A stretch of 64,000 nucleotides of DNA. Origin: Thiocapsa roseopersicina (lineage in GTDB: Bacteria; Pseudomonadota; Gammaproteobacteria; Chromatiales; Chromatiaceae). Each line of letters begins with the position of its first letter. The first letter of the stretch is position 1. Under the pieces are notes generated by a model, which was not told the DNA's origin, searched no databases, and saw only the letters and a list, made by a program, of their open reading frames with translations. The stretch is taken from NCBI RefSeq assembly GCF_900106925.1, contig NZ_FNNZ01000003.1:124001-188000 (forward strand), read 5' to 3'. Positions 53,718-60,931 of the stretch are shown piece after piece. Position numbers and translations under genes: made by a program.

Positions 53718-53991
53718 TGCAACCACCAACGTACTGTTTTGTGGCCTTTCGGCTCGGAATGATGGTTTTCAGAAAAATCTCCCCTTCGTTCTCTACGAAC
53801 GGCACGAGATAAGCATACTCTTCTACTAGGACGACCGAGATTTTTTGGCCGGGATATCGCTCTTGATTTGGGTGTTCGAAGATGTCGACTTCATTTCCCA
53901 ACTGGATATTCAAAACGATTTCTTCAAAAGAGATAACTCGCTCCGACTTGAGCAGATCGTTTTTCTCCGAGCTCCATGCAAACGTTTTCAT
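53710..53991 (-). CDS. BrnT-family toxin
   Basis: This 93-aa protein fits the BrnT-type toxins: TFAWSSEKNDLLKSERVISF, DIFEHPNQERYPGQKISVVL and YLVPFVENEGEIFLKTIIPS RKATKQY. BrnT is a RelE-fold ribonuclease. In this pair the toxin gene comes first and the antitoxin second (overlap 8 bp). ATG 53991 begins MKTFAWSS. Lower GC than the surroundings supports recent acquisition. Confidence 0.82.
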   Translation of the reverse strand: MKTFAWSSEKNDLLKSERVISFEEIVLNIQLGNEVDIFEHPNQERYPGQKISVVLVEEYAYLVPFVENEGEIFLKTIIPSRKATKQYVGGCNE

Positions 53992-54094
53992 GACCGGAGG
54001 GAGAATAGCGCAACGTGTGCCGTTTGTCTTCCGGCGCCCAGTGCAAATGTAACTGTAGGGCCGCGGGCAGGTCGGCTGGATGCCTGGATGCCTA

Positions 54095-54961
54095 TCAAGT
54101 CTTGACTTGGGCCTCGCCGGCAGGTCCAGGTGCGTCGCGAATGATTTTGCTGATGCGCGAGCCGTGCAGCCCGAAATAGTCGCCGATCTCCTGCATCGTG
54201 TATCCGCCGCTCGCGTAGGCGGCTTTGATCGCCTGATTGCGATCCGCATGCGCCCGTTCGTAATCCGGCAACGCACGCGGAACCTGCCGACGTTGGGCCC
54301 GAGGAACCTCGCGCAGATCCCGGTCGTGCGGAATCTTGCGCTGCATGGCCTCGACGAAGGCATCCGAGCCGAGAAAGACCTGCTGCTTGACGGACCCCCA
54401 AGGCGAGGGCTGCCCCTTGCCGGCGGCCACGAAGGACCGGTAACCCGCGACGGCTTGCGCTTCCGTCCGACCGAACGCCGAGAGGATCGTGCGCGTCTCG
54501 AGCCATTCCGGGGCCGCGTCCTCGCCGATCATCGCCCGATAGCTGCTCCAGGGATAGTCTTCCGGCGAGCGAACCATGCGCGCGCGGACCGGGTTCAGCA
54601 CCACGTATCGTGCGACTTCGAGAAGATACGCCTCCTTCTGAATCAGGATGGCCTTGTAGCGTCCCTGAAAGACATGCCCGACCCGTTGGTGAAACCGGTT
54701 GAAACGCTGCGTGTAGACGCCGTTGAGCTCGCGCATCCCCTTGGAGAGATTGCCGTCCGGTGTCTCGACGAGCAGATGATAATGGTTGGTCATCAGGCAG
54801 TCGGCATGGATGACCCAGTTGAATCGCTCCCACACGCCTGCGAGCACATCGAAAAACATCTGCCGGTCACCGACGTCTCGAACAATGTCCTCCCGTCCGT
54901 CACCGCGCGAAGTGACGTGATAGAGTGCACCGGCAAACTCGAGTCGCAGGGGTCTGGCCAT
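54095..54961 (-). CDS. REP-associated tyrosine transposase (Y1, IS200-like)
   Basis: This 288-aa protein is a Y1 HUH transposase of the REP-associated type. The N-terminus has ARPLRLEFAGALYHVTSRGD, the HUH motif is in NHYHLLVETPDGNLSKGMRE, and the catalytic Tyr is in LNGVYTQRFNRFHQRVGHVF. It is followed by QGRYKAILIQKEAYLLEVAR and NPVRARMV. The C-terminal part has an HTH (TMQEIGDYFGLHGSRISKII). Such transposases act on REP-like hairpins. A GTCAAGACTTGA motif at its stop codon and GTCAAGACCTGACCCC at 55000 mark the probable ends. ATG 54961 begins MARPLRLEF. Confidence 0.9.
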   Translation of the reverse strand: MARPLRLEFAGALYHVTSRGDGREDIVRDVGDRQMFFDVLAGVWERFNWVIHADCLMTNHYHLLVETPDGNLSKGMRELNGVYTQRFNRFHQRVGHVFQGRYKAILIQKEAYLLEVARYVVLNPVRARMVRSPEDYPWSSYRAMIGEDAAPEWLETRTILSAFGRTEAQAVAGYRSFVAAGKGQPSPWGSVKQQVFLGSDAFVEAMQRKIPHDRDLREVPRAQRRQVPRALPDYERAHADRNQAIKAAYASGGYTMQEIGDYFGLHGSRISKIIRDAPGPAGEAQVKT

Positions 54962-54999
54962 GACTCCAAAGATACCTCGGAAAGGGCCACAAGTCACAA

Positions 55000-55015
55000 G
55001 TCAAGACCTGACCCC
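55000..55015. repeat. GTCAAGACCTGACCCC motif next to the Y1 transposase
   Basis: The same 16 bases recur at 56011-56026, and a shorter version (GTCAAGACTTGA) overlaps the 3' end of the transposase gene on the minus strand (54094-54107). Such motifs commonly flank Y1 elements. Confidence 0.7.
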
Positions 55016-55206
55016 GATGCCGTTCTGCCGTTCGGAAGGGCAAGCGGGGTGGTCTGAGGGTGATCTACTACTCCCTCACGGCCGATCACCAGATCTGGTT
55101 CTTCACCCTTTATGGGAAGGACGAAGCGGCGGATCTGACGGCCGAAGAAAAGAACTTACTGAAGAAAGCGATCCAGGCCGAGCTAACGGCCAGGAGGAAA
55201 AGCTGA
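55015..55206 (+). pseudogene. Truncated RelE/HigB2-type toxin
   Basis: The frame reads SAVRKGKRGGLRVIYYSLTA, DHQIWFFTLYGKDEAADLTA and EEKNLLKKAIQAELTARRKS. This is the C-terminal two-thirds of a HigB2-type toxin (GKGKRGGxRVIYYxL...LLTLYAKxEAxDLT). The N-terminus is missing, and sequence just before it is the transposase-linked motif at 55000, so insertion of the Y1 element probably cut the gene. The stop overlaps the antitoxin ATG (TGATG) as in intact pairs. Confidence 0.75.
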
Positions 55207-55538
55207 TGACGCGCAAACGTAATCTATTCGATGAGTTGATGGATGGAGTCGAATCCATGCAGCAGCAGCGCACGGGCAAGGTGACGCTGCGTTCGCACGA
55301 GGTGGAGGACCTACCGCCATTGGTGGTCGATGCCGAACTGATCCGGCAGACGCGAGAACAGATGCATGTCTCTAGGGCTGTGTTTGCCCGCCGTTTGCGC
55401 GTTTCTACCCGCACCCTGGAGAACTGGGAGCAGGGCCGCGCTAGGCCGAATGCTCAGGCGGCCGCGCTGATCCTGATGGTGCGAAAGTTCCCGGATACCT
55501 TGGACAAACTTCGCGAGCTGGGACAGATTGCGGCGTGA
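55206..55538 (+). CDS. HigA2-type XRE-family antitoxin
   Basis: This 110-aa DNA-binding protein has a variable N-terminal part (FDELMDGVESMQQQRTGKVT) and an XRE helix-turn-helix at residues about 55-100: MHVSRAVFARRLRVSTRTLE followed by NWEQGRARPNAQAAALILMV. It should neutralise and autoregulate the toxin encoded just before. Since that toxin is truncated, the antitoxin is now an orphan. ATG 55206 is preceded by AGGAGGAAAAGC, a strong ribosome-binding site. Confidence 0.88.
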   Translation: MTRKRNLFDELMDGVESMQQQRTGKVTLRSHEVEDLPPLVVDAELIRQTREQMHVSRAVFARRLRVSTRTLENWEQGRARPNAQAAALILMVRKFPDTLDKLRELGQIAA

Positions 55539-55873
55539 TGGTCGGTGTCTCCGTTGTGACCAGCCGCGCCGTCACCGCCGATACGGCCTTGCCGCCTGGC
55601 GCGCTACTTCGGGACATCGGAGGCGTTCTGGATGGGTCTCAGGCGGACGACGACCTTGAGGAGGCTCGCAAGCGCCCGGGCGAGCGTCTCGATCGGGACG
55701 TCAGGCCGCGGGCGGCTTGCACGGCCCTTTGAGTGTCGCCCGCGTGGCGGGTGACGGCGCTCGTGACACCGCTTCGGCTGTGTTCCGAAAGGAAAGACCC
55801 AATGGGTCGGGCGAGTAAGGGCGAGGTGGCGGGAAAAGAAATCTGTCTCCTTATTGGACTTTGCGACCGACTT

Positions 55874-55945
55874 GCACGGAGCGCATGCCCATGTTCACAT
55901 CCTCCGATCGACCGGATTTCCGCCGGACTCTCTGGACTGTCACGG
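55874..55945. repeat. Direct repeat bracketing the mobile region (right copy)
   Basis: Partner of 51669-51740. It shares TTGCACGGAGCG/CGCACGGAGCG, GATCGACCGGATTTCCGCCG and GGACTCTCTGG. Confidence 0.75.
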
Positions 55946-56095
55946 GGAAAGAATTGACCCCGGGATCGGATTCTGGGCATGGCTTGAAAGGTAGCTCTGA
56001 AAAGGCAAAAGTCAAGACCTGACCCCTGTGACCCGGACCCCTGTGACCCGCAGATGGCGCAAATCCGTCCCCTTTTTGCTGTTGATCACCAAAAA

Positions 56096-56123
56096 AGAAA
56101 AGACCGCCGAAGCGGTCTTTTCT
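56096..56123 (-). terminator. Intrinsic terminator of pilA
   Basis: AGAAAAGACCGC and GCGGTCTTTTCT pair perfectly around CGAA. Read on the minus strand, downstream of pilA, the stem is followed by TTTTTT. It would also stop transcripts coming from the left. Confidence 0.85.
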
Positions 56124-56211
56124 CATCATGGGTTCAGACTAAGGCTTGGTCCTTTGCCGTTAACTTACGACCTCCTGGAAAATAAATCTGTCCCCTTTTC
56201 CCTTTTTCGTG

Positions 56212-56697
56212 TTAATCCCTGCAGCTGGCTGGCAGATATTTTGCCTTTGCCACATCTGCTGCTAATGGTCCGCATTTCCATGCTTTGACTGCCTTATTGG
56301 TTCCTCGCGTGAAGTCAGCTGCAACCATTGCAGTAGTGCCAGCCGCGTCGGAGAAAGGCCGCAGTTCTACAGTCATACCATTGGCATCGGCATTGATGTT
56401 CTGTGCAACCACTTGAACTGTACCGGTCGCAGTCGTTGAGATCGATGCCACATACTGGCTCGCCGCGGCGGCTGATTCACATCCAAAACCATTTGCGGCA
56501 GGTGCTGCAGCCAAGCCAGTCTGAGAAACCTCGGTAATTGCCGTTCGGCAGGAGCTTCCGGCGAGGACGACCTCGCTCATCTTCGCCCTAGCCGTATAAT
56601 CCTGATAAGCCGGCAAAGCAATCGCCGCCAAAATACCAATGATCGCCACGACGATCATCAGCTCGATAAGTGTAAAACCGGATTGCTGCTTTTTCAT
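56212..56697 (-). CDS. pilA: Type IV major pilin
   Basis: This 161-aa prepilin has the leader MKKQQSG, cleavage before [20 protein letters not shown] (Phe+1, Glu+5), and a globular domain ending in a disulfide D-loop ([20 protein letters not shown]). A second Cys pair (SCRTAI, FGCESA) lies in the middle. It polymerises into type IV pili for twitching, attachment or DNA uptake. The codon use and base composition are more AT-rich than neighbours. The only complete transcription unit sign is the terminator 90 bp downstream; no other pil gene is in the window. Confidence 0.95.
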   Translation of the reverse strand: MKKQQSGFTLIELMIVVAIIGILAAIALPAYQDYTARAKMSEVVLAGSSCRTAITEVSQTGLAAAPAANGFGCESAAAASQYVASISTTATGTVQVVAQNINADANGMTVELRPFSDAAGTTAMVAADFTRGTNKAVKAWKCGPLAADVAKAKYLPASCRD

Positions 56698-57418
56698 GTT
56701 TGTACTCTCGTTGCTGTGTGATGATCCGGGCGATCCCGGCGGTCGGGTACTGCCAGTGTTCTAGCGTCGCATCCCTGGGTGTCCCGACCCAGATACAGCA
56801 TCATTCGGGCCAGCCTCCGGCCTCGGGTGACCGTGCGGATGTCGTGCCGAGACGCCGCGCACGGGACTAAAGGAAATCCACATCGCACACCGTGACCGGC
56901 ATCACGCTTTCCCGAATCGCCGCCGCGCCCCAAGACGTTGAAATCCTTAAAACCGCAGGGTGATTCAGCGTTTCCCGCCCCGAACGCGATCGATCGACCG
57001 GAGACTCTCAGCCGGATGCGTGTCGCGCGTGATCGGCACGGCGCGATCCGGAGGATCCACCCGACAAGACGGTGCGCCCTTCGGTTTCGACCGAGCGCGT
57101 CAGAAGGTGACGAAACGGGGCAGGGTGGGGGTGCCCATTCTTGTCGCTCGGGCGGGTCGGGCGAGCGGATCGCGAGCGCCGGGTTGCGGATGGCATCTGC
57201 GATGGGGATTCGGCGTCTCGTCGGTTGTGCCGGGCCGTGCGAGGCTCAATGCACCGCCGGCGGGTGTTGCGCTTCCTATCGTCAGCGCAACCTACGGGTG
57301 CGCCACGGGCCGCGGGATGATAGGGGGCAGCGCGTCTCGCCCACGCTGTGCCCGCTGGGCGGCTTGCGCACCCGCACGGCCGGTTGGTGGACGCAACGCC
57401 CTTTTCTCGGACAGCCGC
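56698..57418. other. Gap upstream of pilA with a REP-like hairpin
   Basis: This 721-bp stretch must include the pilA promoter but I cannot find a clear sigma54 or sigma70 site. It holds the REP-type repeat at 57222-57297. Several open frames have no recognisable product. Confidence 0.5.
57222..57297. repeat. REP-like double hairpin (copy 1)
   Basis: GGTTGTGCCGGGCCGTGCGA starts the element and TTGCGCTTCCTATCGTCAGC plus GCAACCTACGGGT ends it. Inner arms are GTTGCGC and GCGCAAC. The copy at 62215-62291 has GTTGTGC and GCACAAC at the same place. Confidence 0.75.
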
Positions 57419-58225
57419 TCAGCCGTCCTTTTGCTGCTGCAGGAGTGCCTTGAGGCGTGCGACCTCGGCGAGCGCGGCTTCCTTGGCTTGTCGCTCGGCT
57501 TCTTTGGCAGCACGCTCTTTCTCCAGCTCCTGTTGGATGGAGCGCTGCTGGCGCAGGAACTCTTGACGCGCTTGGTAGGCGTGATAGGCGCGGTCTTTCT
57601 CGGAGAAGGCGGTCAAGGTGCTCATGGCTTGCCTCATCACAGGGGTTTGCATCCAATCGGGGAGCTTCTTGTCATCGAGGCGTTCGGCCTCGTTGAAGAA
57701 TTTCAGCCAGCGTTGTTGTTCGGTTTCGACCTGCTGGACGGCGAATTTGTTCAGCTCGAAGATCCAAATGCCGCCGTGGTCGAGCAAATCCTGTCCCCGA
57801 TCATCGCGCATCCGATAGCGGTGCGCATAGTCCGAAGTGTCGTCGCGCAGGGTTTGATCGAGCAGCCAGATCGCATAGGTCGGTTTGAGGATGCTGTAGT
57901 CTTGGCCGCGACGCAGTTGTCGGCGGTAGAGGTCCGCCCAGCCGTAGAGCATGCGCGCGGTCAGATCCGCATAGACCGACAACTGGATCTCGACCTGAAA
58001 GACCCGGCCGGCGGCATCGCGGGCTTTCACGTCGACGATGGTGAGCTTGTCTTTGAGGGTTTCCTGCGGGTTGTAGGGATCGAGGATTTGCACCTCGACC
58101 ACCGGACTGGGAAGCGTCTCGGTCAGCATCGCATTGAGAAAATCGATGAGCAGCGCGCGGTTCTCCTCCGCGCCCAGCAGGGCCTTGAAGACGCAGTCGA
58201 CTTTTGGGTTGATCCGGTGTTGCAT
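57419..58225 (-). CDS. Rpn-family (PD-(D/E)XK) nuclease / putative transposase
   Basis: This 268-aa protein is a PD-(D/E)XK nuclease-family transposase (PDDEXK_2/Rpn type). NPKVDCVFKALLGAEENRAL begins the domain, then LTIVDVKARDAAGRVFQVEI with the active-site D and the ExQ (EIQLS), ARMLYGWADLYRRQLRRGQD and IWIFELNKFAVQ. The C-terminus is a coiled coil (RQQRSIQQELEKERAAKEAE). It differs from the Rpn gene at 50421 and probably moved in independently. ATG 58225 begins MQHRINPK. Confidence 0.88.
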   Translation of the reverse strand: MQHRINPKVDCVFKALLGAEENRALLIDFLNAMLTETLPSPVVEVQILDPYNPQETLKDKLTIVDVKARDAAGRVFQVEIQLSVYADLTARMLYGWADLYRRQLRRGQDYSILKPTYAIWLLDQTLRDDTSDYAHRYRMRDDRGQDLLDHGGIWIFELNKFAVQQVETEQQRWLKFFNEAERLDDKKLPDWMQTPVMRQAMSTLTAFSEKDRAYHAYQARQEFLRQQRSIQQELEKERAAKEAERQAKEAALAEVARLKALLQQQKDG

Positions 58226-58335
58226 GCGGAGAGTGTACGGTTGGCGGGTGGCATGGGCAATACCGAGAGCCCAACCGACGGGTGCGGAGTCTTAGTGTAG
58301 GTCGAAGGTCGCATCGAGGGCGACGTCGGCCTTGT

Positions 58336-58415
58336 TCGTCGCTCAAGCCGGGCCGGCACGTAGCGCGGATCGCCAGGAGCATGCGCGACACCGCGGAGCG
58401 GGTGTAACGAGAACG
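58336..58415. repeat. Imperfect repeat with ACACCGCGGAGCGG core (copy 1)
   Basis: TCAAGCCGGGCCGGCACGTA followed by GCATGCGCGACACCGCGGAG and CGGGTGTAACGAG. It resembles 59297-59370 on the same strand, where GACACCGCCGCGGAGCGGTG forms a better hairpin. The two flank the XRE and RelBE genes. Confidence 0.6.
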
Positions 58416-58437
58416 TCGCTCTGAGCCGGTTGCCGGC

Positions 58438-58758
58438 TCAGGCTGCGTCGTGTAGGACCTTCGCGACAGCTTCGGGCATGCGAGCAATCACACGTAAGTA
58501 GCTCTTGGCGGCCGTATCCGGTGCCTTGCGCCCCTGTTCCCAATCACGAAGAGATTCGGCGGGGATGCCGAATTGCTCTGCAAAGTTCTGCTGAGAGAGG
58601 CCGGTTGCAGCCCGGGCGCGGCGCGCCAACATCGCCCCGAAACCGCGCTCGAACTCGTCGTCGGAGAGCGGAGTATCGGGTTCAGGTTCAACGGCGTGTG
58701 CAGTGGTATCGTCGTGTTTCGCGATCATTTGCTTGTCGGGATCGAACTCGATATCCAT
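58438..58758 (-). CDS. XRE-family antitoxin-like protein with a BrnT-like start
   Basis: This 106-aa protein has a C-terminal XRE helix-turn-helix: AATGLSQQNFAEQFGIPAES then LRDWEQGRKAPDTAAKSYLR, the type found in antitoxins paired with BrnT. Its first 16 residues, MDIEFDPDKQMIAKHD, look instead like the start of a BrnT toxin (MxIEFDPxKxxxNxxKHG). An intact BrnT is missing. I infer that a deletion joined the first codons of the toxin to the antitoxin. ATG 58758 is the natural start; a longer frame begins upstream at 58830. Confidence 0.72.
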   Translation of the reverse strand: MDIEFDPDKQMIAKHDDTTAHAVEPEPDTPLSDDEFERGFGAMLARRARAATGLSQQNFAEQFGIPAESLRDWEQGRKAPDTAAKSYLRVIARMPEAVAKVLHDAA

Positions 58759-58869
58759 GTCGAGACTATGTGGTATCAGTGCTCGGGGAGCAAGGGGATC
58801 GGGAATCCGGATCTTGAACCTGCGTTGCATCAGGCGCTCTGACTCAAGGTCGCGAGCACCCGTCGCAGC

Positions 58870-59013
58870 ATGTCGGAGATCGTCAACGACGCCATTCGTG
58901 AGGCCCTGCGCGAGGACCAGGAAGACCTGGCCGCTTTTGTCGAGCGCGTCGGCGAGCCGAGCCTCAGTTACGAAGAGTTCCTCGCCCAGCTCAAAGTCGA
59001 TGGCACGCTATGA
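58870..59013 (+). CDS. Short antitoxin, probably N-terminally truncated
   Basis: This 47-aa protein reads MSEIVNDAIREALREDQEDL, AAFVERVGEPSLSYEEFLAQ and LKVDGTL. It matches the second helix and toxin-binding tail of ribbon-helix-helix antitoxins; the usual beta strand and first helix would lie upstream (ASTRRS precedes the ATG), but an in-frame TGA stops that frame 24 bases upstream. It overlaps the RelE-type toxin gene by 14 bp, the normal arrangement. DNA binding may be lost while toxin binding remains. Confidence 0.75.
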   Translation: MSEIVNDAIREALREDQEDLAAFVERVGEPSLSYEEFLAQLKVDGTL

Positions 59014-59251
59014 GCTGAGCTTCCGATCCGGAGTCGCAAAGAATCTGCGCGGGATCCCTCGAGCCGACGTTGCGCGCATCATGGCCCGGATCGAAGGCTT
59101 GCGCGAGGAGCCGCGCCCACCAGGCTGTGAGAGGCTCTCCGCCCAAGAGCGTTATCGCGTGCGACAGGGACGCTATCGTATCCTCTACACGATTGATGAT
59201 CCGGAGCGGGTTGCGGAGGTCGTGAAGGTGGGTCACCGTCGCGAGGTCTAA
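59000..59251 (+). CDS. RelE/ParE-family toxin
   Basis: This 83-aa toxin matches the RelE/ParE fold: ELSFRSGVAKNLRGIPRADV, IMARIEGLREEPRPPGCERL and ERYRVRQGRYRILYTIDD, ending RVAEVVKVGHRREV. The YRVRxGxYRxxYxI and V.KVGHRR segments are the RelE signature; the Arg-rich loops usually contact ribosome-bound mRNA. It is coupled to the short antitoxin before it. ATG 59000 lies within that gene. Confidence 0.9.
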   Translation: MARYELSFRSGVAKNLRGIPRADVARIMARIEGLREEPRPPGCERLSAQERYRVRQGRYRILYTIDDPERVAEVVKVGHRREV

Positions 59252-59284
59252 CGCGAATCCGATTGAGTGGCCAGCCTGTTCGCA

Positions 59285-59360
59285 GGCATCGCTCGTGACT
59301 CGGGTCAAGCCGGCAGGTGGCGCGGAGCGCCGGGGGATGCGCGACACCGCCGCGGAGCGG
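59285..59360. repeat. Imperfect repeat with ACACCGCCGCGGAGCGGTGT core (copy 2)
   Basis: GCGACACCGC and GCGGTGTCAC (near 59341-59366) form a hairpin. The preceding TCAAGCCGGCAGGTGGCGCG matches the copy at 58336. Confidence 0.6.
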
Positions 59361-59500
59361 TGTCACGAGTACTTAGGGTTTTCTAACGCGTACTTGGGGT
59401 CTTGAGTGGCCCGTCGCACGACCGAGCGCGGCCATGGCGGGCCTTGTCGAGACGACCGGCCGAAAGCGATGCCGGCGATTTTCCCGAAGCGGCAATACCC

Positions 59501-59530
59501 CGGGATCGACGACTTGCAGTCGTCTTCTTC
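59501..59530. repeat. Hairpin repeat, GACGACT-type (copy 3)
   Basis: CGGGATCGACGACTTGCAGT is followed by CGTCTTCTTC; GACGACT pairs with AGTCGTC. It lies between the RelE module and the PD-(D/E)XK-like gene. Confidence 0.7.
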
Positions 59531-59648
59531 TGCAGGCATCGATAGTCCGTACCCTCGATCTCGACTTGACGATCCCGGACGGCATAAGCATCGTTCAGTG
59601 TATTCTGTTCCGAGTTTCAATCGCCGCATCGACGCGAGGGCACTGATC

Positions 59649-60194
59649 ATGACTACCACGGCAGAGGAGGTTTGGGGATTGTTGCGGGAGTTGGCTCAAT
59701 CGCAGCAGGAAACCGATCGCCGCATGAAAGACACCGATCGCCAAATCCGAGAGCTCGGCAAGCAGATTGGCGGCCTAGGCGAGAAATTCGGCAGCTTCAC
59801 CGAAGGTCTGGCGTTGCCCTCGATGGAAAACATCCTGCGCACACGCTTCGGCATGGAAGTGGTCAGCCCCAGCGTGCGCGTCACCAAAGACGGTCGGCAC
59901 CTGGAGATCTATGTGCTCTCCTATGCCAACGGTCCGATCAATGCGGCTTACGTGGTGGAGGCGAAGAGCCACGCGCGCGAGGAGTCGATTACCCAAATGA
60001 AGGCGTTGCTGGCGCGTTTTCGGCAATTTTTTCCCGAGCATAGCGGTAAGCGGCTTTAAGGCATCCTCGCCGCCGTGGATCTCTCCGCCGATCTGCGCGA
60101 GCAGGCGCTGCGAGAAGGCTTCCATGTGGCCCGCATCCATGACCAGGTCTTCGAGCTTGATGTCCCCGCGGATTTTCAGCCGATCGCGTATTGA
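59649..60194 (+). pseudogene. DUF3782-like PD-(D/E)XK protein with an in-frame stop
   Basis: The protein starts at ATG 59649 with a coiled coil (QSQQETDRRMKDTDRQIREL) and continues with MENILRTRFGMEVVSPSVRV and the nuclease-like AYVVEAKSHAREESITQMKA, ending KRL at TAA 60057. The same frame resumes directly with GILAAVDLSADLREQALREG, FHVARIHDQVFELDVP and ADFQPIAY before TGA 60192. The full 181-codon reading matches the family, whose usual sequence there is KxxYGxLA. So TAA replaced a tyrosine codon (TAT or TAC). The gene is either inactive or read through. Confidence 0.78.
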
Positions 60195-60279
60195 CTGATA
60201 CCGGATTGTGTCACCAGGTCCGGCGGGTTCGGATCGCGCGCTTCGAGTTGTTCTAATGAGCGAGGCCCGGAAAGAGTCT

Positions 60280-60633
60280 TTATAGCCATTTGCCGGCGGC
60301 GATGATGAGCGCGGCGATGGTTGTGATGAAGCCGATCAGCCACATGAACTGATGGTCGTGGCGCTTGATGAGATCCTCGAAGCGTTTGTCGCTTTGGTCG
60401 AAGCGTCGTTCCATTTGCTCAAAGCGTCGTTCCATCTGCTCGAAGCGCTTCTCCATCTGCTCGAATCCCTGCCGCATCAGCTCGCCCTGATGTTTGAGCG
60501 CCTCCTCGACCCGCACCATGCGCTCGCGCAGCTCGATCTCATAGACGAATGAGGGTTTGCCGAGGCTCTGCTCGGCGAGCCACTCGCCCATGTGGGCTTT
60601 GATGAACTGAATATCGTCCTGGGAAAGGGCCAT
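60280..60633 (-). CDS. Coiled-coil membrane protein (Bdr-like)
   Basis: This 117-aa protein has a soluble start (MALSQDDIQFIKAHMGEWLA), a coiled coil with a 7-residue repeat (FEQMEKR, FEQMERR, FEQMERR, FDQSDKR) and a C-terminal membrane helix (FMWLIGFITTIAALIIAAGK). It resembles small DUF1640/Bdr-type proteins, whose function is not known. ATG 60633 follows GGAGGTCACC on this strand. Confidence 0.75.
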   Translation of the reverse strand: MALSQDDIQFIKAHMGEWLAEQSLGKPSFVYEIELRERMVRVEEALKHQGELMRQGFEQMEKRFEQMERRFEQMERRFDQSDKRFEDLIKRHDHQFMWLIGFITTIAALIIAAGKWL

Positions 60634-60931
60634 GGTGACCTCCGTTACAGTACCGCCGGGCTTAACCTTAGACAGCATCATCAACCGGCGACGTGGATTG
60701 TGCAATAACCGGTAGCGTGAGGGGCAATAGCGGTTTTCTCGACATCGTCCGGTAGGGTGGGCGAGCGAAACCGCACTCCATCGCGGCCTGCGCGGAGGCT
60801 GGGGTGGACTGCGCGGCGCTTGTCCACCCAACGGTTTTCTCATGGACAGGGATCCGCGGTACCGCGGAGAATCCTCATGCCCGGCCGTCGTGGCGACGAG
60901 ACCCCGGCCCTTCGTTTGAATTCTAAGGTGA

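Larger units (their letters stand above)
55539..56211. other. Gap with mobile-element remnants and the pilA terminator
   Basis: This 673-bp stretch contains the right copy of the direct repeat (55874-55945), a third GTCAAGACCTGACCCC motif (56011-56026) and a terminator (56096-56123). No gene is convincing. Confidence 0.55.
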
